A stretch of DNA of 64,000 bases from Sediminibacterium sp. (lineage in GTDB: Bacteria; Bacteroidota; Bacteroidia; Chitinophagales; Chitinophagaceae). The notes below the pieces were generated by a model that did not search any database, had not been told where the DNA came from, and worked only from the letters and a program-made list of their open reading frames with translations. Below are positions 10,201 through 17,782 of the stretch, piece after piece (the first letter of the stretch is position 1; every line of letters begins with the position of its first letter). The position numbers and the translations under genes were made by a program. The stretch lies in contig JAFWCB010000002.1 of the NCBI GenBank assembly GCA_017537025.1, positions 124,001 through 188,000 on the forward strand, given 5' to 3'.

Positions 10201-10279
10201 TTTTTATGGTGATAGTACGTTGCGCGAACGTAGTAATGAGTATGAAAAAGAAAATGGCGAATGAAATAATTTTTTTCAT
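7271..10279 (-). CDS. TonB-dependent receptor, Oar-like with CarboxypepD_reg domain
   Basis: A 1002-residue outer-membrane receptor. A signal peptide (residues 1-19, ending TFA-Q) is followed by a carboxypeptidase-regulatory-like beta domain (about 20-110), a plug domain (about 120-235, with LIDGMDNNERF and STSNGIVNVTTRSGSNKFSG-like features) and a large beta-barrel ending in aromatic residues (GLRYIW). It takes up a ligand across the outer membrane using TonB energy. No SusD partner follows; instead an ABC importer and radical SAM enzyme do, so a small molecule or metal complex is more likely than a glycan. Ligand unknown. Confidence 0.92.
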   Translation of the reverse strand: MKKIISFAIFFFILITTFAQRTITIKIYNGLALKPISGITVKLQDIKLKTTREATTDSAGLVSFTSLENNNFLLSIDESTSYFSHQEEISIPNNGQVFSVYLTPLRLSLLDEVIINSRRQPIVNRKDATVQSFITKTEIEKLPIEGRDITKSFIRLPNITSATLGYNEAPQITINGGNPIYTNYLIDGMDNNERFLGNVKFNTPFGFTESVNILTNNYSAEYGNTSNGIVNVTTRSGSNKFSGEVFYVTRPGKIIDSKSPFAALDLYGNPVKDGFQRQQLGVGLGGAIKKDKTFYYINFEQTNDIKDNLLNSPQLGVNETVRGNNYFSYASGKIDQYWSKNLHSSLRINYGKFDIDVQAGGLTGGILFPSAGSTQKNRTYIIAFKNDYKLSNKLSGETNILKSYFRWNYRDNPLFGKPGVTVQDPTGIAIANLGPQNYIFDDHENTYQFQQKFKYVSGKHTFKAGAEFTTSNFKLLGAGNAYGFYTVRLTQAQMDAIKAQNIGSKLDIENIPSNVQVINYQVDLDKKIFGTTQNVFNVYAEDNIEVTKKLNVSIGVRFDYDNLSKAGGTKGDWDNIGPRLSFNYKIDDNNIIRGGWGLFYDKIKYSVTSDNLQFSNNSDNFKLELKELQRLGKLNPNADLDRITHPGNLRAFYDMGSAPPYLQGPSSEQAQGNRATQSAANFRIKNPDGYQNPYSSQFTLGYQRKISEYLAFEINGTLVNTNNLFRITNLNAPAPYPLNDPATAVPRSTAAANLTRPVPITTVNGQFQASIGGNNYSGIARDVFMTETKGIGRYKAISMSLAKSKGTTDNIAYRFVYTLSSYKTDTEGINVRANDDNNYDLEYGYGDNDRTHVLSGLVTWYVKSNFTLTPTILFQSGQPITYYADATKYGGVTDLNGNGELSYNGAGPADYQPGQRRNGGGRLPSSTTFDFSAKYIMKIKGKPCIEISADVYNVLNTENLSGYATGRAANNTVQIGSPSSNTITKRGSAPPRQFQFGLRYIW

Positions 10280-10293
10280 TGTATTATGGTTTA

Positions 10294-10323
10294 TAACGTA
10301 TGCAATTGGTATGGCATACGTTA
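10294..10323. promoter_or_regulatory. inverted repeat upstream of TonB receptor gene
   Basis: TAACGTATGC at 10294-10303 and its perfect complement GCATACGTTA at 10314-10323 flank 10 bases, starting 15 bases upstream of the receptor start codon. It could be an operator or an RNA hairpin in the leader. The core CATACGTTA recurs at 11058-11066, just before the DUF2064 gene start. Confidence 0.5.
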
Positions 10324-10360
10324 GATAATAAGGATTAGTGTTGCAAAACTTGAAAGAAAG

Positions 10361-11053
10361 TTAGCATTGAGGTGGCCCACGCCTGCTTATAATTGTAAGA
10401 TGTGAAAAGCTGGCATTTTCATGAGAGCTTTTTGGGAAGCTAAAGCGTACATGTAAAAACAAGTTCTTTAACCAATGAAAAAAAGAAATAGGAGCAAGCT
10501 TTTTTTTCAGAAGAGATATAATATCTGAATAGGTATTAATATCCGTGAACTTATCAAGAATATAGAAATTGGTACTTAATGACTGAAGCTGCTCAACGAT
10601 TCCCGAACATACAGCGCTAGTTTGCCAGTTTATTTTTTCAAAATCTAAAGAGGCAAATAATTCTTTGGTGATACCTATTAAATAAACCCCGCCGTTAGTA
10701 TCAGGTCCAATTACACTATTGCCTTTTATAAGTTCCCTATCGGTTTTTAAAAAATGTAAAGCGGAAAGCTCAGGGCAATCATTACCTACTATAATAATTC
10801 TGGAAAAGCCCTCTGCGAAAACAGCATCTGCAGCCGTTTTCAGTTTTTGTGCAAAAGAATGTTGCTTTTGCGCGTTTTCGTCTGATATAAAAAATGGAAG
10901 CTTAGTTTTTTTTATTTCTGTAAGGGTGTGTTTTTGTAAACCATTAATGACACTGAAATTTAATTTTGTTTTTTTTGTAATGGTTTTACTAGCTGCCTCA
11001 TCAGTTGTGGTTCTAGAGAATAATAATATTGCAGTTTTTTGGTTATACATCAT
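10361..11053 (-). CDS. DUF2064 / TIGR04282-type nucleotidyl- or glycosyltransferase A
   Basis: A 230-residue protein with a GT-A-like fold. It keeps the GNDCPELS motif (family G-[ST]-D-C-P) and GPDTNGGVYLIGI (family GPxxDGGYYLIG). The N-terminal P-G-K-TRL nucleotide-binding signature usual in COG3222 is not visible; the region reads FSRTTTDEAASKT, so the donor site may be altered. Relatives are annotated as rSAM/selenodomain- or arsenosugar-associated transferases, but no partner gene for that pathway is present. It sits at the downstream end of the minus-strand redox-glycosyltransferase run, with a terminator between it and the fasciclin gene. Confidence 0.7.
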   Translation of the reverse strand: MMYNQKTAILLFSRTTTDEAASKTITKKTKLNFSVINGLQKHTLTEIKKTKLPFFISDENAQKQHSFAQKLKTAADAVFAEGFSRIIIVGNDCPELSALHFLKTDRELIKGNSVIGPDTNGGVYLIGITKELFASLDFEKINWQTSAVCSGIVEQLQSLSTNFYILDKFTDINTYSDIISLLKKKLAPISFFHWLKNLFLHVRFSFPKSSHENASFSHLTIISRRGPPQC

Positions 11054-11140
11054 CTTACATACGTTAGGGTACGATGCTTGGTTTTATGAAAACTTTATGT
11101 TAATTGGAATTGTAGCAATAGGATTTTTACTATAAATAAA

Positions 11141-11182
11141 AAAAGAGAAGCTATCCCGCTAAGTAGGAATAGCTTCTCTTTT
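11141..11182 (-). terminator. intrinsic terminator of the fasciclin gene
   Basis: A stem of about 14 bp (AAAAGAGAAGCTAT pairing with ATAGCTTCTCTTTT) is followed, on the minus strand, by a T-rich tract and lies 31 bases past the fasciclin stop. It separates that gene from the DUF2064 gene. The A/T flanks make it potentially bidirectional. Confidence 0.8.
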
Positions 11183-11212
11183 CAGTGAAATAGATGTATT
11201 CTATTTTAGAAT

Positions 11213-12166
11213 TTAGGGTAACAATATTTTGTCAATTAAGTGTACAACTCCATTACTACATAAAATATCGGGTATTACCATATTTGCCGGTGTAGTTATA
11301 CCATTACTTTTAATAGTATATACTCCATTAGTAAACGGACCAAAAGTTAGTGTACCTCCACCTGCAGTAGTAGCCGTAGTACTATTCAATTCGCTGGTAA
11401 ATCTTCCGGTACCTACTGCATGGTTTAATAAAATACTTTGTACCTGTGCTTGTGTAAGTGTTCTTATGGAAGCCGGTGTTGCGAATCCTGCTGCTTTAAA
11501 AGCTGCATCAGTTGGCGCATAGATGGTAAAGTTATTGGCAGGATCAGAAAGTGTTGGTGCCAATCCTGAATACACCACAGCTTCTACTAAGAAGGTTAAC
11601 TCTGGTGATTTAAATACTTGTGCGTTACTTAATAGCTGAGCCGAAGCTACAATATTTACTCCTGTGCCTAGCAACACTTTGTCGATCACATGCACGGTAC
11701 CATTACTAGCCATTACATCTGTTGCCAGTATTTTAGATCCATTGATATACTTATCAGTACCACGGAATATAAATTTGCGAGGAATAGTAAGGGCAGAAGC
11801 AGAACTACCGCCATTTGTAATACTGCTACCCGGAAGGTTTCCGTTAGATACGTGGTATAGTAGTGTATTGGTTAAAAAAGAATTTTGTAAAACGCCTAAA
11901 GTACCTGCATCTGTAAGACCTAATCTAGCAAAGGCATCGTTTGTAGGTGCGAACACAGTAAAATTACCGCCGGCATCATTAGGATTTTTATTAGAAAGTG
12001 TTACAGCTACGCCCCCTTGTATAGCAGCTCCTTTTAAAGTGCTAAAAGTAGGATTAGATACTGCAATACCGGCAATAGTAGGTAATTGATCGGAATATTT
12101 AGTGCAACTAGAAAGACCTATAATGCTGGCCGTTGCTACAATTAAAAATTTATTTAACTTATTCAT
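11213..12166 (-). CDS. two-domain fasciclin lipoprotein
   Basis: A 317-residue secreted protein. A lipoprotein signal ends IGLSSC (Cys21). Two fasciclin (FAS1) domains follow, about residues 45-165 and 175-316. Both show the family's FAPTNDAFARLG / YAPTDAAFKAAG helix motif and a closing GTVHVIDKVLL / GVVHLIDKILLP strand. FAS1 domains mediate adhesion and protein binding at the cell surface. It lies 29 bases after the outer-membrane barrel gene, so the two are likely one operon and may act together at the outer membrane. Confidence 0.92.
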   Translation of the reverse strand: MNKLNKFLIVATASIIGLSSCTKYSDQLPTIAGIAVSNPTFSTLKGAAIQGGVAVTLSNKNPNDAGGNFTVFAPTNDAFARLGLTDAGTLGVLQNSFLTNTLLYHVSNGNLPGSSITNGGSSASALTIPRKFIFRGTDKYINGSKILATDVMASNGTVHVIDKVLLGTGVNIVASAQLLSNAQVFKSPELTFLVEAVVYSGLAPTLSDPANNFTIYAPTDAAFKAAGFATPASIRTLTQAQVQSILLNHAVGTGRFTSELNSTTATTAGGGTLTFGPFTNGVYTIKSNGITTPANMVIPDILCSNGVVHLIDKILLP

Positions 12167-12195
12167 TTTTATAGTTTTTATAGTTATTAGTTTTT

Positions 12196-13074
12196 TTAGA
12201 ATGAAAAAATCAGTGCACCATAACCTCCACTTGCAGCACCTAGGTTACGTCCGGCTATATAAGAACTATAACCTCCAGATACACCAATGCCATATTTTAA
12301 TGGCACATATACATTTACCCCAACACGTGAATAATTAACTCTTGTTTGTGGAAATACGCCATTAAAACCTTCTTTTAAAATATCTGTGCCGGTGCTAGAT
12401 GATTGACCTGCAATGTAAGCATCTACGTAAACTTTTTTTCCTGCATATCCTGCTTTAAACTCACCTAAGATGGCGCTCGGTACATTATTATTTCTTGCGC
12501 TGTAACCGCCACTAGCATTCAAGAAAAGACCTTTATTGAATTTATAGTTAGCAATCAAAATAGTATTGATTTGTGTAGCTCTGTTTCCGATTGCCAAAAT
12601 AGATTGCAAGCTTTCATCAACTCTATAATTACCTAATGGAGCCTGTATCCCAACGGCAGCCATTAATGCTAAGTTGCCATCTTTTGTTTTGAAGTTAAAG
12701 GGGTTGTATTTCAAATACAATGATATGTCTTGTATACCCTTTCTTTCATTTTGATAGCCTAAATTATTTAAAACAGCATCAGAAGCTTGACCTGTTGATT
12801 TAATATAGGGAAGATTTACTTGTACATCTAACTTTTTACTTAAACCTACTGTTGCGAAGAAGTTAGTGCTCTTAACGGTAACCTTATTAAATACCGGTAC
12901 CCCATTCACTTTTTGAGGAACTAAGTATACATCTTCATAGCTTTCGCTATTGTAGCTAACAGCTACGGCGCCTTTACCTTTTCCCTGCATGAAACCATTA
13001 ACCGGCATTTGTGCCTGGCTTGCTAGCGGGAGAGCGAAAAGAAAAATTGGAATCGTTTTTTTTAAAGATTTCAT
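12196..13074 (-). CDS. putative outer-membrane beta-barrel protein
   Basis: A 292-residue protein. The ATG at 13074 is chosen over a TTG two codons upstream because it starts the signal peptide (MKSLKKTIPIFLFALPLASQAQ). The mature part has regularly alternating beta-strand patterns and ends in FSF, the aromatic C-terminus recognised by the BAM machinery. It resembles the MetA-pathway or transporter-like barrel families only loosely, so no transport function is assigned. It is co-directional with and 29 bases from the fasciclin gene. A 14-bp palindrome lies about 50 bases upstream. Confidence 0.7.
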   Translation of the reverse strand: MKSLKKTIPIFLFALPLASQAQMPVNGFMQGKGKGAVAVSYNSESYEDVYLVPQKVNGVPVFNKVTVKSTNFFATVGLSKKLDVQVNLPYIKSTGQASDAVLNNLGYQNERKGIQDISLYLKYNPFNFKTKDGNLALMAAVGIQAPLGNYRVDESLQSILAIGNRATQINTILIANYKFNKGLFLNASGGYSARNNNVPSAILGEFKAGYAGKKVYVDAYIAGQSSSTGTDILKEGFNGVFPQTRVNYSRVGVNVYVPLKYGIGVSGGYSSYIAGRNLGAASGGYGALIFSF

Positions 13075-13121
13075 AAACAATTGTTTAATTTTTAATTAAA
13101 GCGGTCATTATTAGTTATCAC

Positions 13122-13135
13122 ATCGTAATTACGAT
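13122..13135. promoter_or_regulatory. 14-bp perfect palindrome upstream of barrel-fasciclin pair
   Basis: ATCGTAATTACGAT is its own reverse complement. It lies 48-61 bases upstream of the barrel protein start, the range where regulators bind. No regulator for it is encoded nearby. Confidence 0.4.
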
Positions 13136-13153
13136 ATATACGAAATGTTGGAT

Positions 13154-14632
13154 TTAACAACTTTTTGTTTTTTTGTTATGCTGTGTTAGTAACATAAAAA
13201 AACCAATTGCTAAAGTGCTATGAAACAATATAAAACTCCAGTTAGCGGAAAAAATGCCATATATGGCTGCCATAAAAAAAACCGCGAATAGTAATAGGGT
13301 AATATAAAAATCTTTCGATAATGCTTGTTGAGAAAAAAAACGTAAAGCTATGTTGCCTGTTGCTTCTGTATTGTATTTTGGGGTTCGAACAAAAGGTGTT
13401 TTTTTACCAAAAAAACCATGAAGAACAGCATTGCTGTTAAAAAAACTCATAGCCGACGAGAGCGATAGGTGAAGATGAAAACTCTTTAGGAAAGAGAAAA
13501 AGTTTGACCCTATAAAATATTCTTTAGTAGCGGTGTAATATGATATTGTTAGGATAATAAAATTTAGAAAGAAAACGGATAATATCGTGAATGTTGCATA
13601 TAAGGAGGGTGAGAAATCTTTAATAAATAGGAGTGGGATACTCAATAGAGCTACTAAAGAAACTGATAAATAAACAAATGAATTTAATAGATGCCCGATG
13701 GCATGAATTTTAACTGTAAAGGGTATATGTGCCTTAAATAATTTCGGTAATAATTTTTTTGAAACCTCTGCGCCACCTTTAGTCCAGCGATATTGCTGAC
13801 TTTTAAAGGCATTAACAGTAGGTGGTAATTCTGCCGGAGAAATAACATCTTCTAAGTAAACAAATTTCCATCCGCTGAGTAAGGAACGATAACTTAAATC
13901 AAGATCTTCCGTTAATGTATCAGACTGCCAGTTGCCACCATCGAGTATCGCTTGTTTTTTCCAAATCCCTGCCGTGCCATTGAAGTTGAAAAATAATCCC
14001 ATGTTACTACGGCTGGTTTGTTCTATCCGAAAATGATTTTCTAACCAAAAAGCTTGGGTTTGTGTAAGCAATGAATAATGGCGGTTGGTATGACCCCAGC
14101 GTGTCTGTACCATACCAATTTCAGGTCTGTTTAAAACAGGAATCGTTTTTTGTAAAAAATCTTTCGAAGGCACAAAATCTGCGTCAAAAATGGCAATGTA
14201 TTCTCCTTTCGCATGAGCTAATCCAAACTTTAAGGCACCTGCTTTAAAACCACTGCGTTCGGCTCTGCGAATAGCTTTTATATCCACTCCTTTTTTTTGC
14301 CAACGAGCAACGGCCATATCTACGATGTCAACCGTTTTATCATTGCTATCATCCAGCACTTGTATTTCTAATAAGTGTTTTGGGTACTCCATATTACACA
14401 CAGCATCAATTAATCTTTCTGCAACAAATGGCTCGTTAAACATAGGAAGTTGAATGGTTACTATTTTGTCAGGTGAGATCAGCTCATTATCTCCAGTAGT
14501 TGTATCTTGATTCTTTTTTTTCTTATAACGTATATAGGCAGTTGTTAAATGCAGTTGCATCAATGTATATAGAAAAATAAACACTGTTATTAGGCAATAC
14601 AAAGTAAAAATTATAACAAATAGTGTTTTCAA
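13154..14632 (-). CDS. processive family 2 glycosyltransferase, cellulose-synthase-like
   Basis: A 492-residue membrane glycosyltransferase. One membrane helix at residues 3-28 is followed by a GT2 catalytic domain with QLPMFNE, FDADFVP (DxD), TEDLDLSYR (acceptor-base TED) and QQYRW (Q-x-x-R-W of processive enzymes), then about four C-terminal helices. This layout suits membrane-coupled polymerisation or glucosylceramide-type transfer with a nucleotide-sugar donor. It lies 11 bases after the 4Fe-4S gene and is likely co-transcribed with it. Product unknown. Confidence 0.88.
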   Translation of the reverse strand: MKTLFVIIFTLYCLITVFIFLYTLMQLHLTTAYIRYKKKKNQDTTTGDNELISPDKIVTIQLPMFNEPFVAERLIDAVCNMEYPKHLLEIQVLDDSNDKTVDIVDMAVARWQKKGVDIKAIRRAERSGFKAGALKFGLAHAKGEYIAIFDADFVPSKDFLQKTIPVLNRPEIGMVQTRWGHTNRHYSLLTQTQAFWLENHFRIEQTSRSNMGLFFNFNGTAGIWKKQAILDGGNWQSDTLTEDLDLSYRSLLSGWKFVYLEDVISPAELPPTVNAFKSQQYRWTKGGAEVSKKLLPKLFKAHIPFTVKIHAIGHLLNSFVYLSVSLVALLSIPLLFIKDFSPSLYATFTILSVFFLNFIILTISYYTATKEYFIGSNFFSFLKSFHLHLSLSSAMSFFNSNAVLHGFFGKKTPFVRTPKYNTEATGNIALRFFSQQALSKDFYITLLLFAVFFMAAIYGIFSANWSFILFHSTLAIGFFMLLTQHNKKTKSC

Positions 14633-14643
14633 TGTATCAGATT

Positions 14644-16017
14644 TTATTCAGCGATTTTAAACTCTCCATCTTGGTACAATATTGGGCCGTCTAATTTTTT
14701 GGTTTTTAGGGGACCGTTCTCCAGTTTCAAAACACCTCTCGGACATACGGCACTACACACACCGCAACCTACACAACTGCTGCGCACAATATCCTGACCC
14801 CGCTGTGCATACCAACGAACGTCGATACCCATTTCACAGTATGTACTACAGTTGCCACAGCTAATACATTGGCTACCATTAGTAGTAATACGGAAACGGC
14901 TGAAAAATCTTTGCTGAATGCCAAGGATCGCTGCCATAGGACATCCAAATCTGCACCAAACCCTACTACCTAGAATAGGGTAGAATCCAACTCCAATAAC
15001 TCCGCTGAATGCGGCGCCAATGTAAAAGCCATACCATTCTCTTACTTTGAAAGAATCGAGAAACAAAACTTGACTTTGTTTTGTAAAATATTGATAAATA
15101 ACCAGCGCTGTCATTAAAAAGGCAAAAGCCAGCACACTGTATATTAATACACGCTCTATGCGCCAAGCACTTAGTTTTTTTGAAGAGAGGTGCCGAAAAG
15201 AATCTCCGGCAGTTTCTGCTAATCCCCCACAACCACATACCCAACTGCAATACCAACGTTTTCCATAAAAATAGGTTAGGACCGGTGAAATGAGTACTAC
15301 ACTCAGAATACCCCATACTAATACGAACATGCCAAAGCCACCACTGCCTAACAACTGATCGATATGCCAATCATAAAAGAAATAGTAGTTCAAAGGCCAC
15401 ATATTTTTAAAATCATTGTATGGCATATTTAGTCCACCTAATATTTCGGGAATAAGAAATGCAATGATGAGTTGAAAGAACATCACAGAAATGGTTCTTT
15501 TTACCTGGTATGCATTATGTCTGTATTTATAGATAAATTTTATTCCCAATAGAATGATCGCTAAAGTGTATAAAACTCCATACACAAACCATTGGCTTGC
15601 TGCATGTCCGTTTAATAATTTGCTGACCGGATCGAAAAAGCCAATAAGTCCTGTATTAGCTTTATCATGCAATCCTAATAGTTGTGGATACCAGTACAGC
15701 AGAATATATAGCGCGGTAAGTGCCACACCCAATACCCAGGCAATTACACCCCGACTGCTAATACTCTTAAACATCACTCCATTATTTTTTATTCCTGCGG
15801 TGGTATTTCCATAAAGCCCATTTGTGTATAGTAAGCTTCCGGCAACTGTAGAAATAAAAAAAATAATCAATAAAGCAGGATGCTGTATTTGATTAAAAAG
15901 AGCTAAAAAAAGAAGAATGAGTGATAAGGATACTAATGCTAAACCGGTTTTCATTTTTATATTTAAGGAACCGGTTGCTGTATGGCTGGCGATAGAAAGA
16001 TTTATATCCGGATGCAT
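14644..16017 (-). CDS. membrane 4Fe-4S protein of NapH/CcoG type
   Basis: A 457-residue membrane protein with about six helices in the N-terminal part and cytoplasmic cysteine motifs after them: CSWVCGCGG, CRFGCP, then two ferredoxin motifs CISCGNCSTYCE and CVGCGVCSAVCP. The pattern matches the quinol-linked NapH/NosR/CcoG group, which passes electrons between membrane and soluble partners. It is 9 bases downstream of an FAD oxidoreductase gene, a natural electron donor. No terminal reductase such as Nap, Nos or a cytochrome oxidase is next to it, so the acceptor is unknown. Confidence 0.88.
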   Translation of the reverse strand: MHPDINLSIASHTATGSLNIKMKTGLALVSLSLILLFLALFNQIQHPALLIIFFISTVAGSLLYTNGLYGNTTAGIKNNGVMFKSISSRGVIAWVLGVALTALYILLYWYPQLLGLHDKANTGLIGFFDPVSKLLNGHAASQWFVYGVLYTLAIILLGIKFIYKYRHNAYQVKRTISVMFFQLIIAFLIPEILGGLNMPYNDFKNMWPLNYYFFYDWHIDQLLGSGGFGMFVLVWGILSVVLISPVLTYFYGKRWYCSWVCGCGGLAETAGDSFRHLSSKKLSAWRIERVLIYSVLAFAFLMTALVIYQYFTKQSQVLFLDSFKVREWYGFYIGAAFSGVIGVGFYPILGSRVWCRFGCPMAAILGIQQRFFSRFRITTNGSQCISCGNCSTYCEMGIDVRWYAQRGQDIVRSSCVGCGVCSAVCPRGVLKLENGPLKTKKLDGPILYQDGEFKIAE

Positions 16018-16026
16018 AAATTTGTT

Positions 16027-17322
16027 TTAAACTGTGATGTATTGGTACTTAAGTTCAAAAGATTGCTGGAATTCTTTCTCATATCCTTTAAAAAACTCAG
16101 GATCAAAATTTGCTTTCGACAATTCTTTTACCACATTGTCAATTGTTGTATTATTATTTAGCCATTGGTTACACACTTCATGTCTGAGGCGTATACCCAT
16201 TGCATTGAGTCCTTTGAAGATTTTTGTATTTTTTTCCCAAACTAAGCGTAACCCTTTTTCTCCTTTTTTATCCTGCCACCAAAACCAATCATTGCTTTCA
16301 TCTTTTTGTGCAGGAACTAATCCGTAGGTCTGATATTCCAAATCAAAGAATTTAGCACTGTTAAACCAGTGTCCGGGTTTATACGCTGTTTCGAGTCCCA
16401 CTATATTTCTGGCAGCCGTTTCACCCTGAATTTTGCCGGTATACCAAACCTGCTCTATGGGTTTTCTGCCCGGTAATGGTGTTTTAAATTGTGCACAATC
16501 GCCAATAGCAAATATGTTTTTAAAATTAGTTTGCAAGTAATCATCTACGATAATGCCACGATCTGTATGTATCCCACTGTTTTTTGCAAAATCAATATTA
16601 GGACTTACACCAACAGTTATTGCAACAAAAGAGCAATCAATAGTATCTCCTTTACTGGTAACAATAGCAGCAACTCTCCCTGTTGCATCGCTTTTTATTT
16701 CTTTCAATTCTGTACCTAATCTTAAATCTACTTGATGGTGGTAGATAAGCTTATTGATCATTTCACTTTCATCAGGAGGCATTACGAGGTTCCAAAAACT
16801 ATTTTCTCTTACTAAAAAGTGAACATGGATATTACGACTAAGCAACATTTCTACTGTCTCAATTCCTATTAATCCACCTCCTACAACGGCCGCATGTTTG
16901 ATGCCCGATGTATATTTCTCCATCGTTTCAAGATCTTGTAAATTATAGAGACCCTGAACCCCTTTTAAATCCTGCCCGGGCCATCCAAATTTATTACTGC
17001 GGCTACCTGTAGCTAATACCAAATAATCATACCTTATTTGTTCACCTGATTCAAGGAGTATATAATTTTCAAGAGGATGAATGTTAGCTACCTTTTCTTG
17101 TAGCAGATTAATCCGGTTCTTTTCCCAAAAATGATTTTCGTATGGCCTGGTGTGTTCTTCTTTCATGTGGCCCATGTAGATATACATTAAGGCAGTGCGG
17201 CTAAAAAAATATTTTGATTCCGAAGAAATCACAGTGATATCGTAATTACTGAGTTTTCGGAGATGCCTTGCACAGGTAATACCCGAAATGCCATTGCCGA
17301 TGATTACTACCTTAGGTGCCAT
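16027..17322 (-). CDS. FAD-dependent pyridine nucleotide-disulfide-type oxidoreductase
   Basis: A 431-residue two-dinucleotide-binding protein. FAD binds at IGNGISGITCARHL (residues 7-20), NAD(P)H at VVGGGLIGIE (about 147-156), and the second FAD contact is FAIGDC (about 268-273). The group includes NADH-nitrite reductase large-subunit domains, ferredoxin reductases and type II NADH dehydrogenases; no redox-active CxxxxC is seen. Adjacent membrane Fe-S and rhodanese genes suggest it feeds electrons from NAD(P)H into that pathway, which is inference from position. Confidence 0.88.
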   Translation of the reverse strand: MAPKVVIIGNGISGITCARHLRKLSNYDITVISSESKYFFSRTALMYIYMGHMKEEHTRPYENHFWEKNRINLLQEKVANIHPLENYILLESGEQIRYDYLVLATGSRSNKFGWPGQDLKGVQGLYNLQDLETMEKYTSGIKHAAVVGGGLIGIETVEMLLSRNIHVHFLVRENSFWNLVMPPDESEMINKLIYHHQVDLRLGTELKEIKSDATGRVAAIVTSKGDTIDCSFVAITVGVSPNIDFAKNSGIHTDRGIIVDDYLQTNFKNIFAIGDCAQFKTPLPGRKPIEQVWYTGKIQGETAARNIVGLETAYKPGHWFNSAKFFDLEYQTYGLVPAQKDESNDWFWWQDKKGEKGLRLVWEKNTKIFKGLNAMGIRLRHEVCNQWLNNNTTIDNVVKELSKANFDPEFFKGYEKEFQQSFELKYQYITV

Positions 17323-17365
17323 GGCATTATTTACGTTGAAAAGATGGGTTTGGGTTTGCCTATTT

Positions 17366-17782
17366 TTAGTATATTTTTACACCCTTCAGTAGCCAATGGC
17401 TCCAAACCATATTAAAAGTGTGCACATTATCGGTAAAACCGGTAGCGTTTTTTACTTTATACCCTTGATTTACCCATTCAAATATGCCACCGTATAGATT
17501 GTGTACATTGGTGTAGTTAGCGGCCATTAATTTTTCAACAACTTTTTCGCTACGAAAACCAATAGAGCAATATGCAATGATCATCGCCGACTTATTAAGA
17601 TGAGCGATCGGCTGTAAAGAAAAATCATTGTAACCAACAAATATGGCATTTTCAATATGACTAATAGTATATTCTTCCACCTCTCTGGTATCTATAAAAA
17701 AGGGATGCTTGAGGTGAGCTGCAGTATTCACAGTAATCTCATTCACAGTATGGTTTAGCAACCTGTCAAGTAACTGTATCAT
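17366..17782 (-). CDS. rhodanese-like domain protein
   Basis: A 138-residue single rhodanese domain with the active-site loop IAYCSIGFRSEK; the cysteine at about residue 92 would carry a persulfide. The short loop fits thiosulfate or protein-persulfide sulfurtransferases. Its start overlaps the membrane glycosyltransferase gene by 17 bases, and the FAD oxidoreductase follows 43 bases on, so it is in the middle of the run. A sulfur-handling step in this pathway is possible. Confidence 0.87.
   Translation of the reverse strand: MIQLLDRLLNHTVNEITVNTAAHLKHPFFIDTREVEEYTISHIENAIFVGYNDFSLQPIAHLNKSAMIIAYCSIGFRSEKVVEKLMAANYTNVHNLYGGIFEWVNQGYKVKNATGFTDNVHTFNMVWSHWLLKGVKIY

Noticed and set aside
11664-12089. 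141-residue plus-strand open frame inside the fasciclin gene
   Set aside because: It is antisense to a well-supported two-domain fasciclin gene and has no recognisable domain or start signal.
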